A stretch of 64,000 nt of DNA from assembly GCA_032059445.1 (NCBI GenBank), contig DAMCAP010000003.1:62001-126000 (forward strand), in the 5' to 3' direction. The stretch is from DAMCAP01 sp032059445 (GTDB lineage Bacteria > Bacillota > Clostridia > Oscillospirales > Ruminococcaceae). The position numbers were made by a program, and so were the translations under genes. Positions 1 through 7,961 of this stretch are shown here, piece after piece. Below the pieces are notes generated by a model. The model was not told the origin of the DNA, searched no databases, and saw only the letters and a list, made by a program, of their open reading frames with translations. The first letter of the stretch is position 1; the number at the start of each line of letters is the position of its first letter.

Positions 1-173
1 CCGATAAGATCCGTACAGTAGGATTCCCTTCTTCTACTACCAGAACAGTAGACATGGTACTTACCCCCAAGGCGGATTTAGAAGCAGGTACCTATACTGT
101 AACTATAGAGGCCAAACAGCAGGGTAACCCAAATTCTTTTGGAACAATTACATATACCTTTAATGTAGAGTAA
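1..173 (+). CDS. C-terminal end of a probable secreted or surface protein (partial)
   Basis: The reading frame is open from the left edge of the window to a TAA at 171-173, giving about 56 residues. The visible part is rich in Thr, Val and Gly and alternates polar and hydrophobic residues (for example EAGTYTVTIEAKQQG and FGTITYTFNVE), which is the look of the last strands of an Ig-like or other all-beta extracellular domain. The rest of the gene lies outside the window, so family and function cannot be named. A strong terminator follows 28 bases later. Confidence 0.7.
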   Translation, partial: DKIRTVGFPSSTTRTVDMVLTPKADLEAGTYTVTIEAKQQGNPNSFGTITYTFNVE

Positions 174-200
174 GGATAAATAAGTTTCTTCTTCTTTACA

Positions 201-230
201 AAACCCCACCCACACGGGTGGGGTTTTTCT
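201..230 (+). terminator. Rho-independent terminator
   Basis: An 11-bp GC-rich stem (201-211 pairing with 216-226) around an ACAC loop is followed by a T run. It ends the partial gene at the left edge. Confidence 0.9.
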
Positions 231-241
231 TATTGAAACCC

Positions 242-270
242 TGTTACACCTTAGTAAAATATGCTATAAT
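242..270 (+). promoter_or_regulatory. Promoter with extended -10 for the ABC-F gene
   Basis: A perfect TATAAT at 265-270 is preceded by TGC, giving an extended -10. The best -35 candidate is the weak TGTTAC at 242-247 with a 17-bp spacer. Transcription would begin more than 200 bases before the start codon at 494. Confidence 0.6.
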
Positions 271-493
271 AAACGCAGTATTTCTGATAGCATATAGATT
301 TTACTGCTTTACTGTGAGCATGGGCGGTCACATCGTAAGTGTAGCTTTGGTGTGATACCTGCAAAGCTGTAGCTGTACCTAAAATATGCTTATCTGGCAA
401 GGGCTTGTTTCTGCTGAAACGGTCCAAACTCTTATATATTATAGATTGTTTTTCAGGCTGTAATCTGCCTGTGCAATAGATTTCGGAGGAACA
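271..493 (+). promoter_or_regulatory. Long 5' leader of the ABC-F gene
   Basis: About 215 untranslated bases separate the promoter from the ABC-F start. The clearest structure is a 9-bp hairpin (341-349 with 362-370, including two G-U pairs). Several Firmicute ABC-F genes are controlled by ribosome-mediated attenuation in such leaders, but I see no obvious leader peptide plus terminator pair here and did not recognise a known riboswitch. Its regulatory function is therefore an inference. Confidence 0.35.
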
Positions 494-2047
494 ATGAGCG
501 TACTAAATGTAGAAAACGTTAACCATGGCTTTGGCGGAAGAAAAATCCTGGAAAATGCCTCGTTCCGACTGCTCAAAGGAGAGCATGTAGGGCTTGTAGG
601 AGCCAACGGTGAGGGGAAATCCACCTTTTTAAATATCATCACGGGGCAGCTACAGCCTGATGAAGGTAAGGTAAGCTGGTGTAACCGCATCACCACTGGT
701 TACCTTGACCAGAGCTCCACGCTAACCAAAGGCAAGTCCATTCGTGAGGTGCTCAGCGAAGCCTTTGAGCCTATGTTCCTCTTAGAGCAAGAGATGCTTG
801 CCATGTATGACAAGATGTCGGACTGTAGCGAAGAGGAGATGAACCGACTCCTAGAGGAGGTCGGGGAGATCTCTCATGAGCTGGAGGTATCGGGCTTTTA
901 TACCATCGATGTCAAGATCGAGGAGATTGCAAACGGCCTTGGACTTGGGGAGATTGGTCTTGATCGCGATGTCAGCGATTTAAGCGGCGGCCAGCGCATG
1001 AAGGTGCTGCTGACCAAGCTGCTGCTACAAAACCCTATGATCTTGATCCTTGACGAGCCTACCAACTTCCTCGATGAGGGGCATATCCGCTGGCTGCAAA
1101 ACTTCCTGATAAACTACGAAAATGCCTTTATACTGGTATCTCACGATATCCCATTTTTAAATAATGTGGTAAACGTGATCTATCATGTGGAGAATGCAGT
1201 GCTGACCCGTTACAGCGGCAACTACGACAACTTTACCCAGATGCATCAGCTCAAAAAGCGACAGATTGAGATCGCTTATGAGAAGCAGCAGAAGGAAATT
1301 GAGCAGCTAGAGGATTTCATCGCACGAAACAAAGCGCGGGTGGCTACCACCAATATGGCGAAGAGCCGCCAAAAGAAGCTGGACAAGATGGAAATCATTG
1401 AGCTTGCTAAAGAAAAGATCAAGCCGACCTTTGGCTTTAAGGAGGCCCGTACACCCGGCCGAGTGCTGATCGATGCAAGTAACTTGGTGCTGGGCTACGG
1501 TGAGCCGCTGACTCGCCCAATCGATATCAGCCTAGAGCGGGGGCAGAAGGTAGCAGTCAGAGGAGTAAACGGTCTGGGTAAATCGACCCTGCTCAAAACC
1601 CTTATTGGCTTGATCCCTCCGGTTAGCGGCGGTATAGAGCATGATCAGTTTTTGACGATACAGTACTTTGAGCAGGAGGCGGTCAATAGTAATCGCACTG
1701 CTTTTGACGAAATCTTAAGCGAGTTTCCAAGCCTCAATAACGGTGAAATCAGAGGGCTTTTGGCAAAATGCGGCTTAACCCGCGATCATATTACCACTCA
1801 GATGAAGGTACTGTCGGGCGGAGAAAACGCGAAGGTACGTCTGTGTAAAATCATGAACCGTGAGGCAAATCTTCTGATCCTCGACGAGCCTACCAATCAT
1901 CTTGATGTTGATGCCAAGGCGGAGCTTAAGCGAGCGCTGATGGCATACAAAGGCTCAGTGCTGCTGGTAAGCCATGAGCCGGAGTTTTATGAGGATTGGG
2001 TAACCGATGTGTGGAATGTAGAAAACTGGACAACCAAGATCGTATAG
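494..2047 (+). CDS. ABC-F family ATPase
   Basis: A soluble 517-residue protein with two ABC ATPase domains in tandem and no membrane segments, which is the ABC-F layout. The first domain has Walker A GANGEGKST, signature LSGGQ and Walker B LILDEPTNFLD. The second has GVNGLGKST, LSGGE and LLILDEPTNHLD. A charged linker rich in Lys, Glu and Gln joins them at about residues 245-310. ABC-F proteins bind the ribosomal E site to relieve stalling or protect against antibiotics. Which role this one has cannot be read from sequence alone. A GGAGGA ribosome site precedes the ATG. The next gene starts 18 bases downstream, so the two may be co-transcribed. Confidence 0.9.
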   Translation: MSVLNVENVNHGFGGRKILENASFRLLKGEHVGLVGANGEGKSTFLNIITGQLQPDEGKVSWCNRITTGYLDQSSTLTKGKSIREVLSEAFEPMFLLEQEMLAMYDKMSDCSEEEMNRLLEEVGEISHELEVSGFYTIDVKIEEIANGLGLGEIGLDRDVSDLSGGQRMKVLLTKLLLQNPMILILDEPTNFLDEGHIRWLQNFLINYENAFILVSHDIPFLNNVVNVIYHVENAVLTRYSGNYDNFTQMHQLKKRQIEIAYEKQQKEIEQLEDFIARNKARVATTNMAKSRQKKLDKMEIIELAKEKIKPTFGFKEARTPGRVLIDASNLVLGYGEPLTRPIDISLERGQKVAVRGVNGLGKSTLLKTLIGLIPPVSGGIEHDQFLTIQYFEQEAVNSNRTAFDEILSEFPSLNNGEIRGLLAKCGLTRDHITTQMKVLSGGENAKVRLCKIMNREANLLILDEPTNHLDVDAKAELKRALMAYKGSVLLVSHEPEFYEDWVTDVWNVENWTTKIV

Positions 2048-2065
2048 GATATGGGGGGATAGGCA

Positions 2066-3406
2066 GTGGAGCTGGTCAGCCTTGGTTTTTTGTTTGTGAT
2101 ACTGCCCGTATCGGCTGGGGTATATTATTGCCTGCCGAAGCGATTTAGAGCAGCAGGGCTACTGGTGCTCTCTTTGGCGATTTATCTGTTAGAAGCCCCC
2201 TATGCAGCTGCGTTTGCCTTTATCAATATCCTAGTAGATTATCTTTGCGTTCGTCTGATGTGGCGGTATCAGCATCAACAAGCGGTATTACGCTGGATCA
2301 GCCTTGGCAGTATTGCAAAAAATATAACCATCATCCTAATAGCCGGCATTGCTCTACCTATTTATCGTGAGTCTTTGCCTTGGTTTGGGCTGATAATCAG
2401 CGGGCTGTCTTCGATTGCCTACGTATATGCCTTGTATAAAGGGGAGCTGGCAGCCTGCGACAGGTTTACGAGCTTCGGGTTATATTGCTTGTTTTTTGGC
2501 AGACTGCGACTGGGGCCTGTGGATGCGCCCACCAAAGCACTGCCCGAGATCCGGCGATTAAGCCCTGACCTTGCTTCTGTAGGGGAGGGGGTCAGCCATA
2601 TTGTATTTGGCTTGGCGAAGCTGGTGCTTCTTGCGGGCAATCTCGGCGTACTAATCGAGAGTATCGGAAGACTCCCAGCTAATGAAGTCACGATCCTATC
2701 AAACCTGCTGCTGCTGTCTGCCCAAAGCTTACGGATATTCTTTATATTTAGTGCTTACAGTGACCTTGCAGTAGGTTTTGGCAAGGTATTTGGGCTTAAT
2801 CTCACAAGAAACGTGTATTACCCTCTACAAGCTAGGGGAATCTATGAGTATATCTGTCGGTTTCAGCTCAGTACTGCCCGTTTGTTAAACCGCTGCCTAG
2901 GCATCGGAGAAGGGCGGGATTGGCTGGAAAGAAGATTGGTGACGGTATTTCTCTGTGCTTTGTTGATCGGTGTATGGATCGCACCCGGCTATCAGGCCCT
3001 TGCTTGGGCAATCCTGATGACGGCGCTGACAGCACTGGAGCTGCTGATTCCTACTAAGGTCTGGGATGCTATCCCTGCCATCCCCTTAAGGCTTATGACT
3101 GCCCTGCTATACCTGCCTGCGAGTGCGTTGCTGCTAGATAAGCCTGTGGCAGAAGCGGGAGCAATTGCAGCTTCAATCGCGGGCGTGGGAGACTATATGC
3201 TTTATAACAATCAGGCGCTTTACCTTCTATCTAGAGCATCCTTGGTACTGATCGCAGGTGCTTTATGCAGCACCAGCTTCTTTGACATCGCTGCCGGCTT
3301 TTTAAAGCAGAAAGCCCCCGGAGCTCATGCTGTGTTTGTAGGTATCTATAATATCCTGCTGATGCTGCTTACAGTATCCTTTATGCTGATGGAGGTGATA
3401 GGATGA
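2066..3406 (+). CDS. MBOAT-family membrane protein lacking the catalytic histidine
   Basis: A 446-residue, very hydrophobic protein with roughly ten or more membrane segments. The N-terminus (FLFVILPVSAGVYYCLPKRF) and the middle block (IFFIFSAYSDLAVGFGKVFG followed by NVYYPLQARGIYEYICRFQLS) follow the AlgI/DltB pattern of membrane-bound O-acyltransferases, which export acyl groups to cell-surface polymers. The family's WHGA block with its catalytic His reads GVWIAPG here (Ile near residue 305), and the usual WRRWHIS block reads CRFQLS. The protein therefore looks like an acyltransferase fold without the active-site histidine. It uses a GTG start after a G-rich ribosome site. It overlaps the next gene by four bases, so the two are translationally coupled. 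Confidence 0.75.
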   Translation: MELVSLGFLFVILPVSAGVYYCLPKRFRAAGLLVLSLAIYLLEAPYAAAFAFINILVDYLCVRLMWRYQHQQAVLRWISLGSIAKNITIILIAGIALPIYRESLPWFGLIISGLSSIAYVYALYKGELAACDRFTSFGLYCLFFGRLRLGPVDAPTKALPEIRRLSPDLASVGEGVSHIVFGLAKLVLLAGNLGVLIESIGRLPANEVTILSNLLLLSAQSLRIFFIFSAYSDLAVGFGKVFGLNLTRNVYYPLQARGIYEYICRFQLSTARLLNRCLGIGEGRDWLERRLVTVFLCALLIGVWIAPGYQALAWAILMTALTALELLIPTKVWDAIPAIPLRLMTALLYLPASALLLDKPVAEAGAIAASIAGVGDYMLYNNQALYLLSRASLVLIAGALCSTSFFDIAAGFLKQKAPGAHAVFVGIYNILLMLLTVSFMLMEVIG

Positions 3407-4488
3407 GGCGAGTATCTGCTTTACTGCTGATTGTGGCTGTGCTGGCGGTGAGTATTTTTATCCTTGCTGGTGTCGACAGCTTTGCCTATCGCTATGATAA
3501 AGATAAAAGCCTGCCTCAAAACATCCACCAAAGCATTGACCAGTTGGCTAAGGAACGTTTGGGCAGCATCAAAAGCCTTGAGACCATCGCCAAGAAGCTC
3601 TCTTTTTTGAGTGGCAACATGCGCAAAAACGGTATTTATGTAACCGAAACATATCTGATGCGAGATATCCAAAATACCGACCCACAGATCACTTCTGATA
3701 ATATAGACTATCTAATTGAGCAGCTCGAGCGCTTTGAGCAGCCCACTTATTTGATGCTGATTCCTACAGTTTCGGCCATCAAGCAGCAGGAGCTACCTTC
3801 TTCGATTACTGATCTATTTAACCAGCGTAATTTTATAGCAGAGATCTATAACCGCTGTATCAATATCGCTGCTACGGTGGATGCCTACAGCAACCTGTTT
3901 GCTGCCAAAGAGCAGTATACCTATTATCGCAATTCATCTAATCTGACTGCCTTGGGAGGGTACTATCTCTATCAGGCTCTTTCGGCGAGATTGGGCATTA
4001 CCCCGCGCCCACCCGATCAATTTGAGGTGGAGCATCTGGCAGCCAAGTACTATGGTGATTTGGCTCGGGAGGCGGAGTATTATGATCTGCCCCCTGATAT
4101 TATCACCCTCTATAAGTACACCGGCACTAGGCGCAATTATATGCTCACCCATTATAATGGGGATGAGATGCGCAGGTATTACAATCTATTCCCGAAGCAT
4201 TTAGAAGAGATCGGTCGGCCTACCGATGTGGTGTTAGGCGGTGAGAGTCAGAGGCTAGACATCACCGCTTCCGCGCCCTACCAGGAGTCATGCCTCATTA
4301 TCGGTGATAAGACTGCCCTTAGTTATCTGCCTTTTTTGGCGGTGCATTATGGCAATATTACCTTCCTCGATATTTATTCTCTTGATGAAACGCTGATTGA
4401 TTTGGATTATGATCTCTATGATCAGGTGATTATCGGTCTTTCGGTAGAGGCGCTGCTGGAGGCACCGATTTCATCCCCTGCAAAGTAA
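3403..4488 (+). CDS. DHHW-like secreted partner of the MBOAT protein, active-site residues missing
   Basis: A 361-residue protein with one N-terminal membrane anchor or signal (residues 5-23) and an extracytoplasmic body. The overall plan matches DHHW/AlgX/DltD-like proteins that accompany MBOAT exporters: a LMLIPT strand, a YYR...LGGYYLYQAL block, a VLGGESQRL block and a final YDQVIIGLS strand. In that family the YYR block carries the DHHW motif and a later KDSYA block carries the nucleophile Ser. Here they read NSSNLTALG (about residues 178-186) and GDKTAL (about 301-306). Both catalytic elements are thus absent. The start overlaps the MBOAT stop (ATGA). Confidence 0.65.
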   Translation: MRRVSALLLIVAVLAVSIFILAGVDSFAYRYDKDKSLPQNIHQSIDQLAKERLGSIKSLETIAKKLSFLSGNMRKNGIYVTETYLMRDIQNTDPQITSDNIDYLIEQLERFEQPTYLMLIPTVSAIKQQELPSSITDLFNQRNFIAEIYNRCINIAATVDAYSNLFAAKEQYTYYRNSSNLTALGGYYLYQALSARLGITPRPPDQFEVEHLAAKYYGDLAREAEYYDLPPDIITLYKYTGTRRNYMLTHYNGDEMRRYYNLFPKHLEEIGRPTDVVLGGESQRLDITASAPYQESCLIIGDKTALSYLPFLAVHYGNITFLDIYSLDETLIDLDYDLYDQVIIGLSVEALLEAPISSPAK

Positions 4489-4581
4489 ATTACTGGATTT
4501 TTTCATACGGTGCAGTAAAACTACAGTGTTACACCACTTATTATACAGGATCCTATAAAAACTATTTTAAGTGAGGGTAAT

Positions 4582-5085
4582 ATGATAAAAAAACTGATTG
4601 CTGCTGCAATGGCGGCACTAACCGTAATTACCATGGCTGGATGTGCCGGCAAGAAGCCTGCCAGAGAGTATACCGCCCAAGAGCTCAAGGAAGCGATCAT
4701 GGCTTCTAGAGATAAGGAGAGCAATGAGGGCCTTCCATTTGCCACCAGCGATGATACCGAAGAGAATGGGATGCTCTTTGAATTTATGCAGCTGCCCGCT
4801 GAGGATATCAAGACCTATGCTATGAGTGTGAGCTTGATGAATGTACATGCATATGCAGTAGGCGTGCTGGTACCTGCTGAGGGTAAGCAGGAGGCTGTGC
4901 TAAAGGCAGTTAATTCCTATGTGGAAGGCATGCAGAAGAGCTTTGAGTCTTATCTGCCCAACCAGTATGAAATTACCAAGAAAGCAATTGTAAAAACACA
5001 GGAAGACGGCTCGATTATATTGGTCATGTGTGAGGATTCCCAGACCGTATATGACAATATCGTAAAGGCATTGGCAAAGAAGTAA
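4582..5085 (+). CDS. DUF4358-type lipoprotein
   Basis: A 167-residue protein with a signal peptide ending in a lipobox (TMAGC, lipidated Cys near residue 21), so it should be anchored outside the membrane. The body, a mixed alpha/beta domain with LVPAEGKQEAVLKAVNSYVEGM and a YDNIVKALAK end, resembles DUF4358 proteins, which are commonly encoded beside MBOAT and DHHW genes in Clostridia. Its function is unknown. It lies 93 bases after the DHHW-like gene and is probably the third member of that operon. A terminator follows at 5178. Confidence 0.65.
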   Translation: MIKKLIAAAMAALTVITMAGCAGKKPAREYTAQELKEAIMASRDKESNEGLPFATSDDTEENGMLFEFMQLPAEDIKTYAMSVSLMNVHAYAVGVLVPAEGKQEAVLKAVNSYVEGMQKSFESYLPNQYEITKKAIVKTQEDGSIILVMCEDSQTVYDNIVKALAKK

Positions 5086-5177
5086 AATAGACTGCTATGT
5101 ACTTACATGCTGTCTTCGCCAAAGCTTGCCTTGGAACAATGTACCGGATTCCTTGTAAAAGCAAGCAAAAATGGCTT

Positions 5178-5215
5178 CAGGGGTGTCATCTAATGATGGC
5201 ACCCCTGATTTTGTT
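5178..5215 (+). terminator. Rho-independent terminator
   Basis: A 13-bp stem with one G-U pair (5178-5190 with 5195-5207) and a TAAT loop is followed by ATTTTGTTT. It ends the MBOAT operon. Its right arm and tail recur near 5410-5430, as part of a local tandem duplication. Confidence 0.8.
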
Positions 5216-5217
5216 TA

Positions 5218-5397
5218 TTAATCTGGCTTATATAACCACAAAATTATGATCACCACGGCTAAAGCAAGTAGCAGAAGATCATGTTTGCTTACCATGTGTA
5301 TTACCGCCAGAATGATCCCCAACCAGGATAACAAGCGCCTAATTAGGTTTGTTTCCTGTTGGGCAAAGTAAAGGCCGACTAGGATAAAAATAAGCAT
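5218..5397 (-). CDS. Small membrane protein, copy A of a tandem pair
   Basis: A 59-residue protein made of an N-terminal hydrophobic stretch, a polar QQETNLIRR turn, a second hydrophobic stretch, a KHD turn, a third hydrophobic stretch and the end LWLYKPD. It is clearly paralogous to the 60-residue protein encoded just upstream (shared QQE..IRR..SW and LWLYKP). An AGAGG ribosome site lies about 9 bases before the ATG. The conserved pattern between the two copies supports real coding despite the small size. I do not recognise the family. Confidence 0.6.
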   Translation of the reverse strand: MLIFILVGLYFAQQETNLIRRLLSWLGIILAVIHMVSKHDLLLLALAVVIIILWLYKPD

Positions 5398-5432
5398 AAG
5401 TTTCCTCTAAATGATGGACCCCTGATTTTGCT

Positions 5433-5615
5433 TTATTCTGGCTTGTATAGCCACAAAATCAAGATAACTATAGCTAAACCCAGTAAGAAAAGATCATTAG
5501 AAGTGATATAATGAAACACCACCAGACCTATAGCCACCCAAGAGACGAAACGCCTGATCGAGTGGGGTTCCTGTTGGGTGTAATAAAGCATGAGCAAAAC
5601 AATAATAATAATCAT
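5433..5615 (-). CDS. Small membrane protein, copy B of a tandem pair
   Basis: A 60-residue hydrophobic protein with probably three short membrane segments. It shares YxxQQE..IRR..SW near the start and ILWLYKP at the end with the 59-residue product of the next gene downstream. Its ATG overlaps the stop codon of the preceding reading frame (ATGA), which suggests translational coupling because no good ribosome site of its own is visible. Function unknown. Confidence 0.6.
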   Translation of the reverse strand: MIIIIVLLMLYYTQQEPHSIRRFVSWVAIGLVVFHYITSNDLFLLGLAIVILILWLYKPE

Positions 5616-5830
5616 ACCCGATATGCAAAGTAATTCTCAACCCCTTTTTGTATCAAGAGCTTGTTATTGTTAAAGTCAAGATGTGTATACCTACCTCGGC
5701 TTACTAAGCTAGTATTTAAAGAGTCTGCGTATGCAACGGCGTATGTCATGGCTTTGCCTGCATAGTATTGATCCATATTATTATCAAATACAGTTTTAGT
5801 CGATTGAGCTTCACATTGATAGATTTCCAC
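5612..5830 (-). CDS. Small hypothetical protein upstream of the membrane protein pair
   Basis: An open frame of 72 codons from a GTG at 5830. The frame stays open further upstream to an ATG at 5926, but a good promoter lies inside that extension, so the shorter form is preferred. The GTG sits only about 2 bases after GGAG, which is an unusually short spacing. The product is soluble and polar (NNMDQYYAGKAMTYAVAYAD and so on). No family is recognised. Its main support is the ATGA overlap with the following gene. Confidence 0.35.
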   Translation of the reverse strand: MEIYQCEAQSTKTVFDNNMDQYYAGKAMTYAVAYADSLNTSLVSRGRYTHLDFNNNKLLIQKGVENYFAYRV

Positions 5831-5893
5831 CCCTCCGTTGTTAAGATTGCGCGATTCCCAACGTAAAATAATAATACAAATTTGTATATTATT

Positions 5894-5922
5894 AGGATAC
5901 AATATCGCCTGTGAATTGTCAA
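5894..5922 (-). promoter_or_regulatory. Promoter for the small-protein operon
   Basis: Read on the minus strand, TTGACA (5917-5922) and TATCCT (5894-5899) are separated by 17 bp. It points toward the three small genes that end at 5218. Confidence 0.6.
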
Positions 5923-5973
5923 CCATAGACAGAATACATACTTAAAAGAGAAAACGCCGAATTTTAGATAAAT

Positions 5974-6017
5974 AAACACGCTGTATCATGACTTTTGAGC
6001 CATCTTACAGCGTGTTT
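5974..6017 (-). terminator. Rho-independent terminator of the chromate transporter operon
   Basis: A 12-bp stem (5974-5985 with 6006-6017) is flanked by T-rich sequence on both strands, so it can act in both directions. It lies just downstream of the chrA-type pair. Confidence 0.8.
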
Positions 6018-6058
6018 TTGTACTTTTATATTAATTATTGTGCTTGTGGGGGCATTGA

Positions 6059-6625
6059 TTACATTTTAATCATCATGCCTACTACAGCTGCACCTATGAT
6101 GTAAAATGCAGGGTGCTTCTTGTACTTCTGCAAAAGAAACCATAGGATGCCACACATCGCTAGCGCTTGTAGATTAAAGATATGCCAAATGTCGGCAAAG
6201 GAAGTAAAATCAACAGGGTGCAGCAGAGCAATCCGCGCTACACCTAGGCACGCAGCGGCAATCAGAGCAGTGACAGCGGGGCGAAGCCCATAAAAAATCG
6301 CCTGCACCAGCGGAGCATCTTTAAACTTATTAAGGACCTTTGAAACCAGCATTACAATGATAAAGGATGGAAACACCACAGCGATGGTGGCAAGTATACC
6401 GCCTATGATGCCACTGGTGGTAAAGCCGGCATAGGTAGCCATGTTGACACCGATAGGGCCGGGGGTCGACTCAGAGATAGCAATCATATCGGCCAGCATA
6501 GCACGGTCAAACCAGTCATATTTGTCGGCTATTTGATATAAAAAGGGTAGTGAAGCAAGACCACCGCCGACCGCAAAAAGACCGATCTTGGTAAACTCAT
6601 ATATCAGTAAAAGCAAGTCAGACAT
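6059..6625 (-). CDS. chrA: Chromate transporter family protein, subunit 2 (half-size)
   Basis: A 188-residue membrane protein of the short-chain CHR family, which move chromate or a related anion across the membrane and work as pairs of homologous half-transporters. The N-terminal signature is visible: FTKIGLFAVGGGLASLPFL, then a SESTPGPIGVNMATYAGF block. About five or six hydrophobic segments follow. The start codon overlaps the last base of the preceding gene (TAATG), so both halves are made together. The real substrate in a gut or anaerobic Clostridium is uncertain. Confidence 0.85.
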   Translation of the reverse strand: MSDLLLLIYEFTKIGLFAVGGGLASLPFLYQIADKYDWFDRAMLADMIAISESTPGPIGVNMATYAGFTTSGIIGGILATIAVVFPSFIIVMLVSKVLNKFKDAPLVQAIFYGLRPAVTALIAAACLGVARIALLHPVDFTSFADIWHIFNLQALAMCGILWFLLQKYKKHPAFYIIGAAVVGMMIKM

Positions 6626-7173
6626 TAAGCTTTTTCCCCTTTCTTAATAAACTTCTTAGCCAGATATCCCGATAAACCTGCTACTACAATGATCAAGATT
6701 GGGGATACATCAACAAAAAGCTGTATCACCAGCGTGACGAGGAATATTGCCATAGTAAATTTATCGATGATGCTTTTTTTCCATAGCTTATAGATCGCGT
6801 CGCCAACCAATACGGTTACAGCTACACGGATGCCATTAAACGCATGAGCCATCATCGCATTGCCAGCTAGGTTTTGGATAAATGCGGCGATACACATAAT
6901 GATAATCAGCGATGGAGCTACGACGCCTGCGATGCAAAATAATGCGCCTAGAAACCCTCTTTTACGGTAGCCGATAAAGGTAGCGGTGTTGGTAGCGATG
7001 ATACCCGGCACACACTGCCCTACGGTGTAATAATCCAGTAGTTCCTCTTGGGTACACCATCCGTATTTTTCTACGGCTTCTTTGGTGAGCATGGGCAGCA
7101 TGGCATATCCGCCGCCAAAGGTCAGGCCGCCGATCCGAAAGAAAGCCCAGAACATGGTAAATAGTTCTGACAA
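6625..7173 (-). CDS. chrA: Chromate transporter family protein, subunit 1 (half-size)
   Basis: The partner half-transporter, 182 residues when started at the TTG at 7173, which is 8 bases after an AAGGAG site. A GTG at 7182 is in frame but too close to that site. It has the CHR pattern FFRIGGLTFGGGYAMLPML and a GQCVPGIIATNTATFIGYR block, then hydrophobic segments. A strong promoter lies just upstream, and the paired gene follows with a one-base overlap. Confidence 0.85.
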   Translation of the reverse strand: MSELFTMFWAFFRIGGLTFGGGYAMLPMLTKEAVEKYGWCTQEELLDYYTVGQCVPGIIATNTATFIGYRKRGFLGALFCIAGVVAPSLIIIMCIAAFIQNLAGNAMMAHAFNGIRVAVTVLVGDAIYKLWKKSIIDKFTMAIFLVTLVIQLFVDVSPILIIVVAGLSGYLAKKFIKKGEKA

Positions 7174-7206
7174 ATCAATCACTCCTTAGTATTATTGCAT
7201 AAGGCT

Positions 7207-7235
7207 ATTATACATAGAATTGTTTGGGACTGCAA
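7207..7235 (-). promoter_or_regulatory. Sigma-A type promoter of the chromate transporter pair
   Basis: On the minus strand, TTGCAG (7230-7235), a 17-bp spacer and TATAAT (7207-7212) lie about 35 bases before the transporter start. The remaining bases up to 7498 contain no convincing gene. Confidence 0.8.
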
Positions 7236-7498
7236 TGGTTTTTGACGGTTTTTGATGATTATGAAAGAAAAATTGCAGATTTGTTTCGCATTGAAATTAT
7301 GTATGAAGTAATAGGGAAGCTTCAATCCTAAACCCACATAAAGTTTTGCACAACAAAATAGGAAGATGTTGAAAACTCCCTTCTTGCGGGCTTGAAAATT
7401 ACTTAAAAGGTGGCAGGCGATATATTGCAAAGATAGCTTCCTGCGCCAATCGTTCACGAACATATAGGGTTATAGAGCATTTTGGTCATATCAAAAGT

Positions 7499-7527
7499 AA
7501 AGCGCCTGCTTTTATGGCAGGCGCTTT
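7499..7527 (-). terminator. Rho-independent terminator after the RidA gene
   Basis: An 11-bp stem (7499-7509 with 7517-7527) around a short loop. On the minus strand it is followed by ACTTTTGA. Confidence 0.75.
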
Positions 7528-7554
7528 AAGGCTGCACCGCAGCCTAGTAGCTTA

Positions 7555-7932
7555 TCAGCAGCTTTTTGGTGCGAGCGCTGCAATGATCGAGATTTCTACC
7601 AGCAGCTCAGGAGCAGCGAGCTTTGCCTCCACACAGGTGCGAGCAGGCTCGTGACCTTTTTCGATCCAAGCATCCCATACAGAATTCATCTCCCCAAAGA
7701 GAGAAATATCCTTAAGGTAGATGGTAGCGGAGAGGATATGCTGCTTATCAGAGCCGTAGTCTAGGAGGAGGTCTTCGATTTTGTTCAGGATTTCAGTGGT
7801 TTGTGCAGCGGCGCCCTCTGCACGGCTGGTCTGACCGCAGAGGTACATGGTGTTGTTGTGGACGACGGCACGGCTCATTCTGCCATTGCCTTCGTAGCGC
7901 TCGATGGTTAGCTGATCGTTGTTGTGTTCCAT
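7555..7932 (-). CDS. RidA family (YjgF/YER057c) protein
   Basis: A 125-residue protein of the RidA family, small trimeric enzymes that hydrolyse reactive enamine/imine intermediates. The family features are present: a YLCGQTS strand, a helix with EILNKIEDLLLDYGS, ATIYLKDIS, and the PARTCVEAKLAAPELLVEI region whose Arg binds the substrate carboxylate. The ATG follows an AGAAGGAG site. It is a single gene between a terminator and an ABC-F gene on the same strand, so it may be co-transcribed with the ABC-F gene that precedes it by 29 bases. Confidence 0.9.
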   Translation of the reverse strand: MEHNNDQLTIERYEGNGRMSRAVVHNNTMYLCGQTSRAEGAAAQTTEILNKIEDLLLDYGSDKQHILSATIYLKDISLFGEMNSVWDAWIEKGHEPARTCVEAKLAAPELLVEISIIAALAPKSC

Positions 7933-7961
7933 ATCAATACTCCTTCTATGTGAATTAAAGA

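Noticed and set aside
7179..7463. 94-codon frame upstream of the chromate transporter genes
   Set aside because: It covers the strong transporter promoter, has biased composition and no ribosome site or recognisable features.
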